Source of the DNA: CAZIUL01 sp964542475
Lineage (GTDB): Bacteria; Planctomycetota; B15-G4; CAYZWU01
NCBI GenBank assembly: GCA_964542475.1
Contig: CAZIUL010000014.1
Span: 26,305 to 90,304 of the forward strand
DNA: 64,000 nucleotides
Reading direction: 5' to 3'
Positions 25,556 to 35,900 of this stretch are shown in pieces (the first letter of the stretch is position 1; each line of letters begins with the position of its first letter). Made by a program: the position numbers and the translations under genes. The notes beneath the pieces are model-generated. The model saw only the letters and a program-made list of their open reading frames with translations. It had not been told where the DNA came from and made no database searches.

Positions 25556-25822
25556 ATGGACGAATATTTCATCTGTCCCGTTTGCGGAACAGAGGTTGAG
25601 TCGCGCGCACCAGCCTGTCCCGAATGCGGGTCCGACAAGGACACCGGCTGGTCCGATGATACTATCTATGACGGGCTCGACCTTCCCGGATACGGGGATA
25701 ACGAAGACGAGGAGATGGAGAAAAGGGGCCGTTCCCAGGACACCTTTTTCGGGTCAAGGATGCTGTTTCTGATCATAACGTTGCTTTGCATTCTGGCTTT
25801 TGTTCTGTACTATCTGTTATAG
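25556..25822 (+). CDS. Small zinc-ribbon protein with C-terminal membrane helix
   Basis: An 88-residue protein starting at ATG 25556 with AAAAGGAG ten bases upstream. The N-terminus has two Cys pairs, CPVCG and CPECG (residues 8-12 and 23-27), forming a zinc ribbon; the middle is acidic; the last 20 residues are a hydrophobic helix (MLFLIITLLCILAFVLYYLL). This is a tail-anchored zinc ribbon facing the cytoplasm. Such small proteins are common in uncultured bacteria and have no assigned role. Confidence 0.75.
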   Translation: MDEYFICPVCGTEVESRAPACPECGSDKDTGWSDDTIYDGLDLPGYGDNEDEEMEKRGRSQDTFFGSRMLFLIITLLCILAFVLYYLL

Positions 25823-25875
25823 GCTGGAAACTTGAGGCTGAAGGCAAACCGTTGAGAATGCCAAGGAGTAACTTT

Positions 25876-27186
25876 ATGCGTTATTTTTTCATCACACTGA
25901 TCCTGCTGTGTGTCGTTTTTTCGGCACATCTGACCGGTTTCTGTTCTTCCGCCGACCAGGAGGCTTCGAAGCCCGCAAAGCTGACGGACGCTCAAAAAGA
26001 AGCGGGATGGCAGCTCCTCTTCGACGGCATTTCATTGAAGGGATGGCGCAATTACAAGCGGGAAGGGCCGCCTCAGAAGGGGTGGCTTGCTGAAAACGGC
26101 TGCCTCAGGCTCCAGCCCGGCGGGCAGGGCGGGGACATAATGACCATGGACCAGTTCAAGGAGTTCGACTTCATGCTCGAATGGAAGGTGTCCGAGAGGG
26201 CCAACAGCGGCATCATCTACCTGGTGAGCGAACATGAAGACGCCCCGTGGAAGACCGGACCGGAGTACCAGATCCTGGACGACCTCGGCCACGGCATCGA
26301 TATCACGGACAGCCATTCTGCGGGCGGCGCATACGACCTTTACAGGAACCCGGCGCACAAGAAAGTGAAACCCGCGGGTGAATGGAACCTGTCGCGGATC
26401 GTAAAACGCGGGAGTGTTGTCGAGCACTGGCTCAACGGGATCCAGCTCGTTGAGTTCGACCTTGCAAGCGAGGAGTGGGCAAAGCACAGGGACAAGAGCA
26501 AGTTCTCGAGATACCCGCGGTTCGGGAAAAACAGCCGGGGTTACATCTCTTTGCAGGACCACGGGCACGAGATCTGGTTCAGGAACATAAAAATCCGCGA
26601 CCTTTCTCCAAAGCCGGACATTGTGAAAACCTACCTTTTCAACGGTGCGGACATGACCGGGTGGAAGCATTTCCTTCCGGGCGGCGAGAAGATGGAAGGC
26701 ACGTGGAATGTGGCAGACGGCGTGCTTATATGCAAGGGGCAGCCCATCGGATACATCTACACGGAAAAAGAGTTCACCAACTTCAATCTAAAGCTTGAAT
26801 GGAGGTTCAACCCCATCACCAAGAAGGCGGGAAACAGCGGCGTGCTGTTCAGGAGAACAGGGCCCCACGAAGTCTGGCCGAAAAGCGTTGAAGCGCAGCT
26901 CCAGTCGGGCAGCGCAGGGGATTTCTGGTGCATCGGAGAGTTTCCCATGAAAACCGTTGCCGAGCGCACGCGCGGAAGGAACACGAGGAAGACCCATGGG
27001 AACGAGCACCCCATCGGCGAGTGGAACGAGTACGAGATCATCGTTGATCACGGAAACGTAACTTTGATCGTGAACGGCGAGGTGCTGAACAAGGCCTGGG
27101 ACGTTGCCGAGACCCCGGGTAACATCTGCCTGCAGTCGGAAGGGGCGGAGATTCATTTCAGGAAGATACGGTTGGAGAGGCTGTAG
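25876..27186 (+). CDS. Exported protein with two DUF1080 (3-keto-disaccharide hydrolase) domains
   Basis: About 436 residues with an N-terminal Sec signal (MRYFFITLILLCVVFSAHLTG). Two DUF1080 domains follow: the first begins GWQLLFDGISLKGWRNYK and has GDIMTMDQFKEFDFMLEWKVSERANSGIIYLV; the second begins TYLFNGADMTGWKHF and has NFNLKLEWRFN...NSGVLFRR. DUF1080 is a concanavalin-like jelly roll; some members hydrolyse 3-keto-disaccharides made by sugar oxidoreductases, which would fit the Gfo/Idh/MocA and PmoA-type neighbours. ATG 25876 has AAGGAG eight bases upstream. It ends at a small perfect palindrome (27179-27195) and converges with the C69 peptidase. Confidence 0.88.
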   Translation: MRYFFITLILLCVVFSAHLTGFCSSADQEASKPAKLTDAQKEAGWQLLFDGISLKGWRNYKREGPPQKGWLAENGCLRLQPGGQGGDIMTMDQFKEFDFMLEWKVSERANSGIIYLVSEHEDAPWKTGPEYQILDDLGHGIDITDSHSAGGAYDLYRNPAHKKVKPAGEWNLSRIVKRGSVVEHWLNGIQLVEFDLASEEWAKHRDKSKFSRYPRFGKNSRGYISLQDHGHEIWFRNIKIRDLSPKPDIVKTYLFNGADMTGWKHFLPGGEKMEGTWNVADGVLICKGQPIGYIYTEKEFTNFNLKLEWRFNPITKKAGNSGVLFRRTGPHEVWPKSVEAQLQSGSAGDFWCIGEFPMKTVAERTRGRNTRKTHGNEHPIGEWNEYEIIVDHGNVTLIVNGEVLNKAWDVAETPGNICLQSEGAEIHFRKIRLERL

Positions 27187-27199
27187 CCTACAGCCTCCT

Positions 27200-27270
27200 C
27201 CTAACCCGCATATTTCATCCTCTTCTGCTGCGGCACCTCGCTACGAAGAGTATGAAATAAGCGGGCTAAA
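27200..27270. repeat. Short family C palindromic repeat between convergent genes
   Basis: A 71-bp inverted repeat with ends TAACCCGCATATTTCATCCT and (inverted) TTAGCCCGCTTATTTCATAC, and GCTGCGGCACCTCGC in the centre. It is the reverse-orientation, internally deleted form of 42462-42580. The minus-strand C69 peptidase ends inside it (TAG within TTTAGCCCGCTT). It may work as a bidirectional terminator. Confidence 0.75.
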
Positions 27271-28888
27271 ACTTCCCATCGTACTTGCCCCAAAGGTCAT
27301 CACCGAGCTTCCAGTACAGCTTCTCGACCTTTTCGCATAAGTCCGAGCTGTACTTCGAAAGAAAATCCACGGCTTTTGCCGGATCATCGGCATAGAGACC
27401 AAGAGCCTCCTTTTCGATCGCGTTCTGTTCCTCGAATACGCCCTTTTGCAGCGGATCCCGAACAGCAGCGACATCGTGCCTCGTGTCCCCCCACCGGTGC
27501 GCTGCCAGATGGCTCACCCTGTTGTACGCCCACCATGCGCTTTGCCGGCTGTACGGTGCGCGCCCCAGGTTTTCACCGCCGACCATGTATGAAGGCGGCA
27601 GGTTTTTCTGGCAGCAGTAGATCGGGGTGTAACATGTCATCGCGGGGTTATCTAGACCAAACCAAAACATTCCGCCTATCTCGTCAGGCAGCCAGTCGCG
27701 CGACTGGGTTATGTGAGCATACACGCAGTAGGAGCGCGCCAATGTTCTCTCGCCCTTTCCGTTCCACCCGCCGTTTATCTTCCAGAGCGGCATCTCGTCG
27801 TACGCCATGAACGGGTTCGCGTACGGACTCTTTACCATCTTTCCGTCCTCGCCCTCGACGAGCATGAACTTTGTCATGTCATACTCGGTGCCCTCGTACG
27901 TGTCGGCAAAGATGCGCGCTATGTCCGCAACGCACACCTTTTTGTCGGGCTTTATGAACAGGGGAAAGTTCTCGCCGTTCGGATCGAAATCACACGACGG
28001 TGCGAGCATGCTGTAGGCGCGCCATTCGCGGCGCCTCCCTGCCATCGATTTCCTGCTCGCGTACGCGTAACAGAACCGGAACGGATCGCTGCCATCCGGA
28101 TCCCACAGCCCCATCTCCCGTGCCGTTGAGTAGACGTTCGCCGACGCCATGGTATCCGGGTCGGTAAGGTCCACTTCCATGATTCGGCTCATGTTCGCGT
28201 ACACGCTTATCTGACCATCGGGTACACGCTTGGCAACCCAGACAGCTCCTTTTTTTCCCTTTCCGGGTCCAACCACCTCAAAAAGCCACGCCTCCTTCGG
28301 ATCGCAGAAGGTCAGCGCCTCCCCTCCATCGTTGTACCCGTGTTCCTCGAGAAGCTCGCCTGCAACCTTGATCGCCTCCCGCGCGGTCTTGCACCGCTCC
28401 GAAAGCAAGCGGGTCAGCTCGTAGCAGTTCAATAGCCCGGCATCGCTTATCATCTCCTCCTTGCCGTGAAAGGTGGATTCACCGATTGCGAGCTGGTGCT
28501 CGTTCATGATGGGATAAAACCCCCAGACGTAGCCGTTCGTCTCCGGTACCTGCGGGATAGTGCCGTGCAGCTCTGCAAAGGTTCTGTCATTCGGCGAAAG
28601 CTGGTTGTCAGTCTTCATGTAGATGGAACACTCATCACCCTCCCCGTGCTTCTGATGCTGCACGATGTCGATCCATGTTCTTCCCGTGTAGCTGTCGCAT
28701 GTGTGGGATGTCATGACCGAACCGTCGACCGAGGCGAGTCTGCCAACCGTCACAACCGTGCATGACCTGTCTTCAGGCTCCCCCCGGGAGTCGTCAAGCG
28801 GTTTTGCCGCGGGCGCGGCCGCAAAAGCGGTGAACACGAAAAAGCACGCGCACAAAATCTTTGTTTTCTTTTTTCGAAGATCAAGCAT
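27266..28888 (-). CDS. Peptidase family C69 (secreted dipeptidase-like)
   Basis: About 540 residues with an N-terminal signal (KKTKILCACFFVFTAFAAAPA). The C69 landmark RSCTVVTVGRLASVDGSVMTSHTCD supplies the N-terminal-nucleophile cysteine (about residue 43), followed by IGESTFHGKEE, DAGLLNCYELTRLLSERCKTAREAI and the conserved acyl-site blocks EAWLFEVVGPGKGK and AYASRKSMAGRRREWRAY. Family C69 Ntn-hydrolases cleave dipeptides or open amide bonds after autoprocessing. A propeptide of about 20 residues would be removed to expose the cysteine. ATG 28888 has AAGGAG five bases upstream. It lies 85 bases downstream of the S9 peptidase on the same strand and is probably co-expressed for peptide use. 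Confidence 0.9.
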   Translation of the reverse strand: MLDLRKKKTKILCACFFVFTAFAAAPAAKPLDDSRGEPEDRSCTVVTVGRLASVDGSVMTSHTCDSYTGRTWIDIVQHQKHGEGDECSIYMKTDNQLSPNDRTFAELHGTIPQVPETNGYVWGFYPIMNEHQLAIGESTFHGKEEMISDAGLLNCYELTRLLSERCKTAREAIKVAGELLEEHGYNDGGEALTFCDPKEAWLFEVVGPGKGKKGAVWVAKRVPDGQISVYANMSRIMEVDLTDPDTMASANVYSTAREMGLWDPDGSDPFRFCYAYASRKSMAGRRREWRAYSMLAPSCDFDPNGENFPLFIKPDKKVCVADIARIFADTYEGTEYDMTKFMLVEGEDGKMVKSPYANPFMAYDEMPLWKINGGWNGKGERTLARSYCVYAHITQSRDWLPDEIGGMFWFGLDNPAMTCYTPIYCCQKNLPPSYMVGGENLGRAPYSRQSAWWAYNRVSHLAAHRWGDTRHDVAAVRDPLQKGVFEEQNAIEKEALGLYADDPAKAVDFLSKYSSDLCEKVEKLYWKLGDDLWGKYDGKF

Positions 28889-28973
28889 ATCTGCTCCTTG
28901 CCTTTTTTCTGGAATTGCGTTTTGCTGCACGGAAGGGGTCGAAGTCCGCTCCCGAGCTATCCGTTCATGTTTC

Positions 28974-31043
28974 CTACTCTTTTACCGAACCGTCGCCAAG
29001 GTATTTGTCAAACCAGGCAAGATCCCATTTCATCTTCGCGAGGCGGTTCTCGTGCGTGGTCAGCCCGTGCGGCTCCCCCGGGTAGACCACCAGCTCCACG
29101 GGAACATCCAGATAATGGTAAAGCGCCCTGTAAAGAGCTCTGCTGTGCGCGGGCGGCACCCTCGGGTCGCTACCCCCAACGTGGATGATCGTGGGTGTCT
29201 TCACGCGGTTCAGCTTATAGATCGGGGAGCCGCTGTTGTATGCTTTCTGTTTTTCCCACGGCAACCCCTCCATGTAGTTTATCACGTGCCCGGGCGTATC
29301 CTCGGTTCCCCACTGGATAACCTGGTCGAGCACGCCCGCGCCGCTTGATGCAGCCGCGAAAAGATCCGGCTCGGATGTGATCATGCAGTTCGTTAAAAAA
29401 CCTCCGTTGCTCCATCCCATGACACCGATCCTGCCGCGGTCCACCAGCCCTTCCTCGATGAGAGACTCGATGCCGGTACGGATGTCAGTCACCTCGATTT
29501 CGTTCTCACGGCCGATCAGCTTCGATGTGAACTCGTCCCCGTACCCTGTAGATCCGTGGTAGTTCGGGCTGAAAAGCGCGTACCCCTTCGAAGCCATGAG
29601 CGCGCGGCCGTATATCCACAGCCGCAGGCGGAACTTCGTGGATGATGTAGGCCCGCCGTGAAGCTCAACGATCAGGGGCAGGGGCCCGTCCTGGCCGCGC
29701 TTGTACTCCGGAGGAAACTCAAGGATCCCCTCGACCGTGTCTCCATCCGCTCCTGTCCAGGAATGGAGGGAGATCTGGGGCAGCTTCCATGTGTGCACCT
29801 GTGGATTTACAACGGTTAAGCGTTTACGTTCCTCTCTCCCTATCAAGAAAATCTCACCGAGGTGAAGTGTAGTCTCGATCACGGCGGCTGTCTGCTTGCC
29901 TATCCTATCGAAGCTGAAAGCTCCGACAACAACATCGCCCGGTATCATGACAGTGGTTGTGCCCTGCTCCCCTGCTTTCACGTCGTTGATCGCGTACAGC
30001 AGAAGCCTGGCCTTTTTTTCGCCCCTGAAACAGAGTGTGCGCGAGTTGCCCCTCCATCTGAGCCCTCCATCGTGCGCCACCAGGTCGGGCCGTTTCACTT
30101 CCCACAGGCTCCACCCATCATCCCCGCTCTCGGCCGCGAAGATCCGCGTCGCGTATCCGTCGTACGAGATGGCAAAAGCCAGGGCGAGGTTGTCCGTGGC
30201 CCAGGTAACCTCTTCCAGCCAGCCATACGGCGATGGATGACCCTCCTTGCGCCACCCCTCGGGAGTCACCGCAACGACCTTCCCCTCGTCAATATCAAGC
30301 ACCTCCACTTTTGACCAGCCCTCCTTGAAGATCAGCTCGTTGTCAGCGGTTGTGACCATTGCGATCGTTTTCATGTTAGGCGAAACCGACATCTCGTGGA
30401 TGACACGATCCGCCTCAAATACCTTTTCCGCGCGCCAGCTTATAATGTTCAGTTTCCATATGGCGTTCATCATGGTCACGCCGTGGCCGTATTCAAGGTC
30501 GGAATACTCCTTCCGAAGATCGACCCATTCATCCTCGTACACCTCTTTTTTCGTGATGTAAAAAATAGTGCTGCCATCTCTCCCCAGTTCGAACCCGTTG
30601 ATCCCTTTTTTCACGCGCGTGACCGGAAACGGCTCTCCGCCGGCAGGCAAAATCCGCCACACCTGCGTGCTCCCATCGTAAGGAGGGTTGCTTTCGCCTG
30701 TGCGCGCACTTCGCCCGAGAAAGTAGATGGCCTTCGAGTCCGGGCTCCAGAGCGGTTGCGATGCACCGAACCCGCCGAAGGTGAGACGAAGGCGCTCTTT
30801 GGTTTTCGTGTTAACAACCCACAGATCGTTCTTCCTGCCCTCCTTGCCTTCTCCCCAGCGGCTTTCCACGTAGGCAACGTGTTCGCCGTCAGGCGAAATC
30901 TCGCAGGTGGTGATCGTTCCAATGCCGAAGTAATCCTCTGGAACGATGTCGTGATCGCGTACAGTCTGTGCAGCCGGGTTGTTTCCCACGGGAAGCGCAA
31001 AAACGCAAACAGCGAAAAAAACAAAACGAATATATCTGCACAT
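28974..31043 (-). CDS. S9-family prolyl oligopeptidase / acylaminoacyl peptidase, exported
   Basis: About 689 residues. A signal peptide (CRYIRFVFFAVCVFALPVG) is followed by a beta-propeller of WD-like repeats (about 30-430; for example SPDGEHVAYVESRWG, SPDSKAIYFLGRSA) and a C-terminal alpha/beta hydrolase domain. Catalytic serine is in MGWSNGGFLTN; the acid and histidine are expected around GGSDPRVPPAHSRALY and YPGEPHGLTTHEN. The GGPTSSTKFRLRLW block supplies the oxyanion region. It removes short peptides from N-termini in the periplasm or outside. ATG 31043 has GGAGG eight bases upstream; a GTG at 31052 is too close to that site. Confidence 0.92.
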   Translation of the reverse strand: MCRYIRFVFFAVCVFALPVGNNPAAQTVRDHDIVPEDYFGIGTITTCEISPDGEHVAYVESRWGEGKEGRKNDLWVVNTKTKERLRLTFGGFGASQPLWSPDSKAIYFLGRSARTGESNPPYDGSTQVWRILPAGGEPFPVTRVKKGINGFELGRDGSTIFYITKKEVYEDEWVDLRKEYSDLEYGHGVTMMNAIWKLNIISWRAEKVFEADRVIHEMSVSPNMKTIAMVTTADNELIFKEGWSKVEVLDIDEGKVVAVTPEGWRKEGHPSPYGWLEEVTWATDNLALAFAISYDGYATRIFAAESGDDGWSLWEVKRPDLVAHDGGLRWRGNSRTLCFRGEKKARLLLYAINDVKAGEQGTTTVMIPGDVVVGAFSFDRIGKQTAAVIETTLHLGEIFLIGREERKRLTVVNPQVHTWKLPQISLHSWTGADGDTVEGILEFPPEYKRGQDGPLPLIVELHGGPTSSTKFRLRLWIYGRALMASKGYALFSPNYHGSTGYGDEFTSKLIGRENEIEVTDIRTGIESLIEEGLVDRGRIGVMGWSNGGFLTNCMITSEPDLFAAASSGAGVLDQVIQWGTEDTPGHVINYMEGLPWEKQKAYNSGSPIYKLNRVKTPTIIHVGGSDPRVPPAHSRALYRALYHYLDVPVELVVYPGEPHGLTTHENRLAKMKWDLAWFDKYLGDGSVKE

Positions 31044-31361
31044 CTCAGACACCTCCTCATACGATCAGGAATGATAATGGTTTCCATACACCGGAGCACG
31101 CGATACAAGAAGATCTTGCAGCGATCCTCGAAAGCCGTATCCTTTGCAACCGGCCTTCAAAACATAAATCTAAATAAATGCTGATATGTTGTCAATGTGA
31201 AACAAGAGCGAGTTCTTGCGCTATATACCTGAGTTCGCTCCCTGTTCCAGAGGAACAATAAACCCTACAGGGTGTGAATTTAGATCATAACCAGTACATC
31301 AATCGTGCAAATGCTGTATAATACCGGCTTTTTGCATTCACATCTTTGGAGCGTATAAAAG
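31044..31361. other. Intergenic region between divergent S9 peptidase and CAP-protein genes
   Basis: About 320 bases, richer in A+T than the genes around it. A TATAAT lies at 31317-31322, about 45-60 bases before the CAP gene, with no good -35 box. No ORF with coding character and no recognisable RNA gene is seen. Confidence 0.4.
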
Positions 31362-32657
31362 TTGTTCGTCCTCACAATGAACCTACTCATCGCTGCAGCC
31401 GCGTGTTTTGGATTGACAAGGGATTCCGCTCTGCGCGATCTGAAGAAAATGATCCAGAGCCCTGACAAGGAGGTGCGTGCAAAAGCATACAAGGAGATCT
31501 CCGGGCTGGAGGCGAATGACAGGGAGAATGTTCTCAGGTTTCTCTTGTCAGAGCAGGAAAAATGCGTGAGAACCTTCGAGCGGGAGGCCAAAAAGTTCGA
31601 GGCGGTTATCAGCGATTATGAAAAGGGCCTGGAAAGGAACGACGCCCTTTACCTGGAGTGGGAAAAGGCTGCTGTACAGGCCATGCTCATCATTTTCGAC
31701 ACCGCTGTTTTCCCTGATCCGCCCGGCCCGGTCGACAGGCCGTACACCGGCTACTACGAGGTCATGGACAAGATCGAGCCTGCGAGAGATCTCTACTCAA
31801 AGCTGTGCGCGGCCGTGAAAAACGATTTGAAGCGCCTCAGGGCCATGAGCCGCACGGACGGAAAAAAGACGCGCGATGCGCTTCTTCTTGCCAAAGGGCG
31901 CGCTGTGGAACTCGATGAACAGCTCGAAAAGCACGGCAGAGAGCCGATCGGTATTTGCGCAATGCCGCGCTTTGCCTGGGGCATGCTTTTTTTGAAATGC
32001 GGGGATTTTAACGACGCGGCAGAACTCTTTATCGGCAACAGTACGGAAGCGGACATAAAGGACACAAAAAAAGCGGGAACCGGCGAAAAGGAAAACGAGC
32101 CCGAAACCGAGGATGAAGCCGGCAAAGAGAAGGAGTTTTGTGCTGTCGAGCCGAACCCCGCATTTTCGGGTTATGAACGTTTCCTGTTCTTTTCGCTGTA
32201 TGCATCTTTCGTGGATGAATACAATCTGAAGATAAACGTGCCCTCATCGAAACAGGACAGATTGGCTGTTGCCAAGAACAACGACTACAGGGTGAGCCTC
32301 GGGCTGAACCCGCTGCAGATCCACCAGAAGCTGACATCCGCCATCACGGAACACATCATGACAAGTACGGAGATGACCCACTTCGGCACGACGCCTGAGA
32401 CATGGACAGTTGGTCAGCGCGTCCAAAAAGCGGGTTACAAAGCTGTGGGAGGAGCAGCGGAGAACCTCTCCACATCCTCGGTCACAACAGCGATGGACCA
32501 CTGGAAATGGGACGGCGGGCACCACAGGGTTCTGGCACAGCCCGGCGCGGACCACATCGGTGTCTATGGGAAAGACCGGTGCGGCATGAACATCGCAACC
32601 GGCGAGCGCACTGCTATCCCGGTGCTGGAATGTATAAAACATTTCCGGGGTGAGTGA
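31362..32657 (+). CDS. CAP-domain (SCP/PR-1-like) protein with long N-terminal helical region
   Basis: A 431-residue protein, start TTG 31362 or ATG 31377. The N-terminus is a short hydrophobic segment that may be a signal peptide. Residues about 20-260 are charged and helical, with an acidic low-complexity insert (KENEPETEDEAGKEKE). The C-terminal 160 residues resemble a CAP domain: NNDYRVSLGLNPLQIHQKLTSAITEHIMTS, MTHFGTTPE, AGGAAENLST-like GENL motif, and WKWDGGHHRVLAQPGADHIGVYG. CAP proteins are secreted and have diverse, mostly unclear roles; bacterial ones are often linked to the cell surface. The CAP assignment is from motif order. It is followed by a repeat-rich gap. Confidence 0.62.
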   Translation: MFVLTMNLLIAAAACFGLTRDSALRDLKKMIQSPDKEVRAKAYKEISGLEANDRENVLRFLLSEQEKCVRTFEREAKKFEAVISDYEKGLERNDALYLEWEKAAVQAMLIIFDTAVFPDPPGPVDRPYTGYYEVMDKIEPARDLYSKLCAAVKNDLKRLRAMSRTDGKKTRDALLLAKGRAVELDEQLEKHGREPIGICAMPRFAWGMLFLKCGDFNDAAELFIGNSTEADIKDTKKAGTGEKENEPETEDEAGKEKEFCAVEPNPAFSGYERFLFFSLYASFVDEYNLKINVPSSKQDRLAVAKNNDYRVSLGLNPLQIHQKLTSAITEHIMTSTEMTHFGTTPETWTVGQRVQKAGYKAVGGAAENLSTSSVTTAMDHWKWDGGHHRVLAQPGADHIGVYGKDRCGMNIATGERTAIPVLECIKHFRGE

Positions 32658-32785
32658 CGCGGCGCCGACGGAGCGGCGCCCTCCATTGTCAAACGGGCAC
32701 ATGAGCTCTTTGGAGGGCGGCAGCCTCTTGCCGCCTCCTCGTTTACGGCGGCTGACGGAGCGGCGCCCTCCAACCACCTCTGATT
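32657..32785. repeat. Dispersed GGCGGC/GGCGCC hairpin repeat (family B)
   Basis: The segment holds hairpins GGCGCCGacgGAGCGGCGCC, GGAGGGCGGCAGCCTCTTGCCGCC and again CTGACGGAGCGGCGCCCTCC. These match the units of the tandem array at 59968-60290 and the segment 8512-8577. It separates the CAP gene from the GH38 gene. Confidence 0.75.
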
Positions 32786-32902
32786 CCGGCGTCGACCACG
32801 CAATGACAACAAAGCTATTCACTTTCCTTTACCGCGGTATTATAAAAATCTATCGGTTCGAACAGGCTTTGCTTGTATATTCATCAATGGAGAGCAACCC
32901 GC

Positions 32903-35900
32903 ATGCATACCACACACGCCACTTTCAAACGCTGTACTGTTTCCCTGCTGTTTTTTCTTCTCGCTGGTACATGCGCTTTTTGCGGTGACAAGGTGATCTG
33001 GAAGATAGGAAAGGTCGACCGGGGGTACTCGGAGCTCGCCATCCCGGGCCAGTGGGACAGGTTCAGAGCCGGATTCGGGGGAGGTGAAGGTGTTGAGTTT
33101 GAGGTGGGCAGCGACGATGCGGCCGATTCATGGCCTTACGTTCATCCCGGGCCAGCGGATGCGTGGGCCGGCAGCAGGGGACACGCTTTCTGTATCCGCT
33201 TCGACCTTGATGATGAACCGGGAAAGGGAATCTATGAGCTCCGGATCGCCCTGGTGGCAGGGCAGGGTCGTATCCCGCCCCGCATTGGTGTCAGCGTGAA
33301 CAGCCGGACCAGGGAGCTCGAGGTGGCAGCCGGGTCGGGTGATGATGCGCTGACACACGCGGGCTCGGGCAGGCCTCAGGAGCTTTGCGTGGTCTTCGGC
33401 GCGCCCCTGCTTCGAAGCGGCCGAAACGAGATCGTGATCGAGACCCTCTCCGGCTCCTGGATGATCTATGACGCGGTTGTGCTCGCATCTGTCGAAAAGA
33501 GACCGCCGATCACGGGAGTGCGCATCAAGCCGACACCGGTATACGTTCGCTCTCATGAATCGCCATCGTGCGTGTTCGAGCTGTTCATTGAAGGCGCCCC
33601 GCTCTTTGACGGCGGGCGGGTTGAACTGAAGGCAGGCGATGAAGGTTGCGTGCGCGTGATCCCGCCCGACCCGATGGGCATCTCGCTCCTGAAGCTCCAT
33701 TTGCCCCTGAACAAACCGATGGAGACCGCCACAGCTTCTGTCACGCTCTTCACCGAAGACAGGCAAATAAAAGCCCAAAAGATGTTCGTCGCGCCGCGCA
33801 GGTGGGTGCTCTATTTCCTGCATCACACGCACCTGGACATCGGATTCACCCACACGCAGGAGGAGGTGGAAGCGAGACAAATGAGGTTCATTGACCAGGC
33901 GCTCGAGCTCGCCGAAAAGACGAAGGAGTACCCCCCGGGCACGCGGTTCAAGTGGCTGCCCGAAGGGCTCTGGCCGGTTGAAAGCTACATGAAAGCGGCA
34001 TCTCCGGAAAAACGGGAAGCGTTCATCCAAGCGGTCAAGGCCGGCACGATCGGCCTAGACGCGCTCTACGGCAATGCGCTCACAGGGCTCTATTCCGAGG
34101 AGGAGCTCTTCGCGCTCACCGATTATGCCAAGAGCCTGGAGGCGGAGTACGGGGTGACCATCAACACGGCCATGATCTCGGATGTGCCCGGCTACACATG
34201 GGGGATCGTACCCGCTCTTGCGCACGCTGGGGTCAGATACCTCTCCATCGGGCCGAACTCCGGGCACCGCATCGGCTCCACCCGGTCCGCGCACGGGGAC
34301 ATACCGTTCTACTGGGTTTCCCCCTCGGGCAAGGAGAAGATCCTCTGCTGGATGGCAGGAAAGGGGTATTCCTGGTTTCACACCGGATCCGTGGACCCGG
34401 AAGTGATCGAGAGCAGGCGCCCGCCGGAACGGTTCTTCAGCTACCTTGAGGAGCTTGAAGAGAGTGGATACCCCTACGACATGGTTCAAATCCGGTACAA
34501 CATCGGCGCGGACAACGGCCCGCCCGATCCAACGCTTTGCGACTTCGTGAAGGAGTGGAACGAAAAGTACGCGTATCCCAGGATAGTGATCGCCACCTCC
34601 AGGGAAATGTTCGAGACGTTCGAGAAAAAATACGGCGACAAGCTGCCAAAGCTCACAGGTGACTTTACACCGTACTGGGAGGACGGGGCATCATCCACCG
34701 CCGCGGACACGGGCATCTGCCGCACAACAGCGGAGCGGCTCGTGCAGGCGGAGGTGCTCTTTGCCATGCTCGATCCCGAGGCGTACGCACAAGACGCTTT
34801 CTGGCAGGCATGGCGGGGATGCGTGCTGTACGACGAGCACACCTGGGGCGCGTGGAACTCGATAAGCGATCCGGACAACCCCTTTGTGAAGACACAGGCG
34901 GAATGGAAGAGCGAATGCGCAACGAACGCTTCCGGGCGCGCTTCTCTTTTGATTGAGCAGGCGCTGGGTAAATACACCGGCCCTGCCGCAGAAAACTCAC
35001 ATGACAACTACATCTATGTATTCAACACCTGTTCCTGGGCCCGCACCGGCCTTGCAGGCATTCTTCGTCCGGAAGCGACACCACAGCTCGAAGAATGCAG
35101 AGTGCTTGGCCCTGACGGCATTCCCGTACCTTCACAACGCCTTGGGAAACGGCTGTGCTTCCTTGCCGAGGATGTGCCCCCTTTCGGTGCGAAACGGTTT
35201 ACTCTGGTAAAAGGCAGACCCATGGAAACGGGCAGCGCCCGTGCAGAGGGAAACCGGCTCTGGAACGAAAGGATATCTTTGGAAGTCGATCCGGAAACAG
35301 GAGCGATCAAAAGCCTGAAGCGGAAGGGAGCCGGCACAGAGCTGGTTGATCGATCCCGGCACAAAGGGCTGAACGATTACATCTATGTCACGGGAAGGGA
35401 TTGCGATGACAAGAGGTATGTTGAGGGGCCGGTTGAGATTAAAGTGCTCGAAAAAGGACCGCTCGTTGCCGCGCTTTTGATCAGCTCCAACGCTCCGGGC
35501 TGCGACAGCATGTCCCGGGAGATATGGATCAGACACGCATCAGACCGCATCGAGATAAACAACAGGCTGCTCAAGGAAAAGGTGCGCACACCTGAAGGCG
35601 TGCACCTGGCATTCCCCTGGAGCGTACCTGACGGCCAAATCCGGATCGACACCCCCTGGGCTGTTGTGAGGCCGGAGCTCGACCAGATGCGCGGCGCAAA
35701 CAAGGACTACTTCACGGTCCAGCGCTGGGTGGATGTTTCAAACCGGGATTGCGGTGTCACCTGGGTCACGGAACACGCCCCCATGATAGAGGTGGGCAAG
35801 ATAACCATGGATGTGTACGGCACCAGGAAACGGTGGAGACAGCGCGTGGAACCCACGCAGACCTTCTACTCCTACGTGATGAACAACTACTGGGAGACCA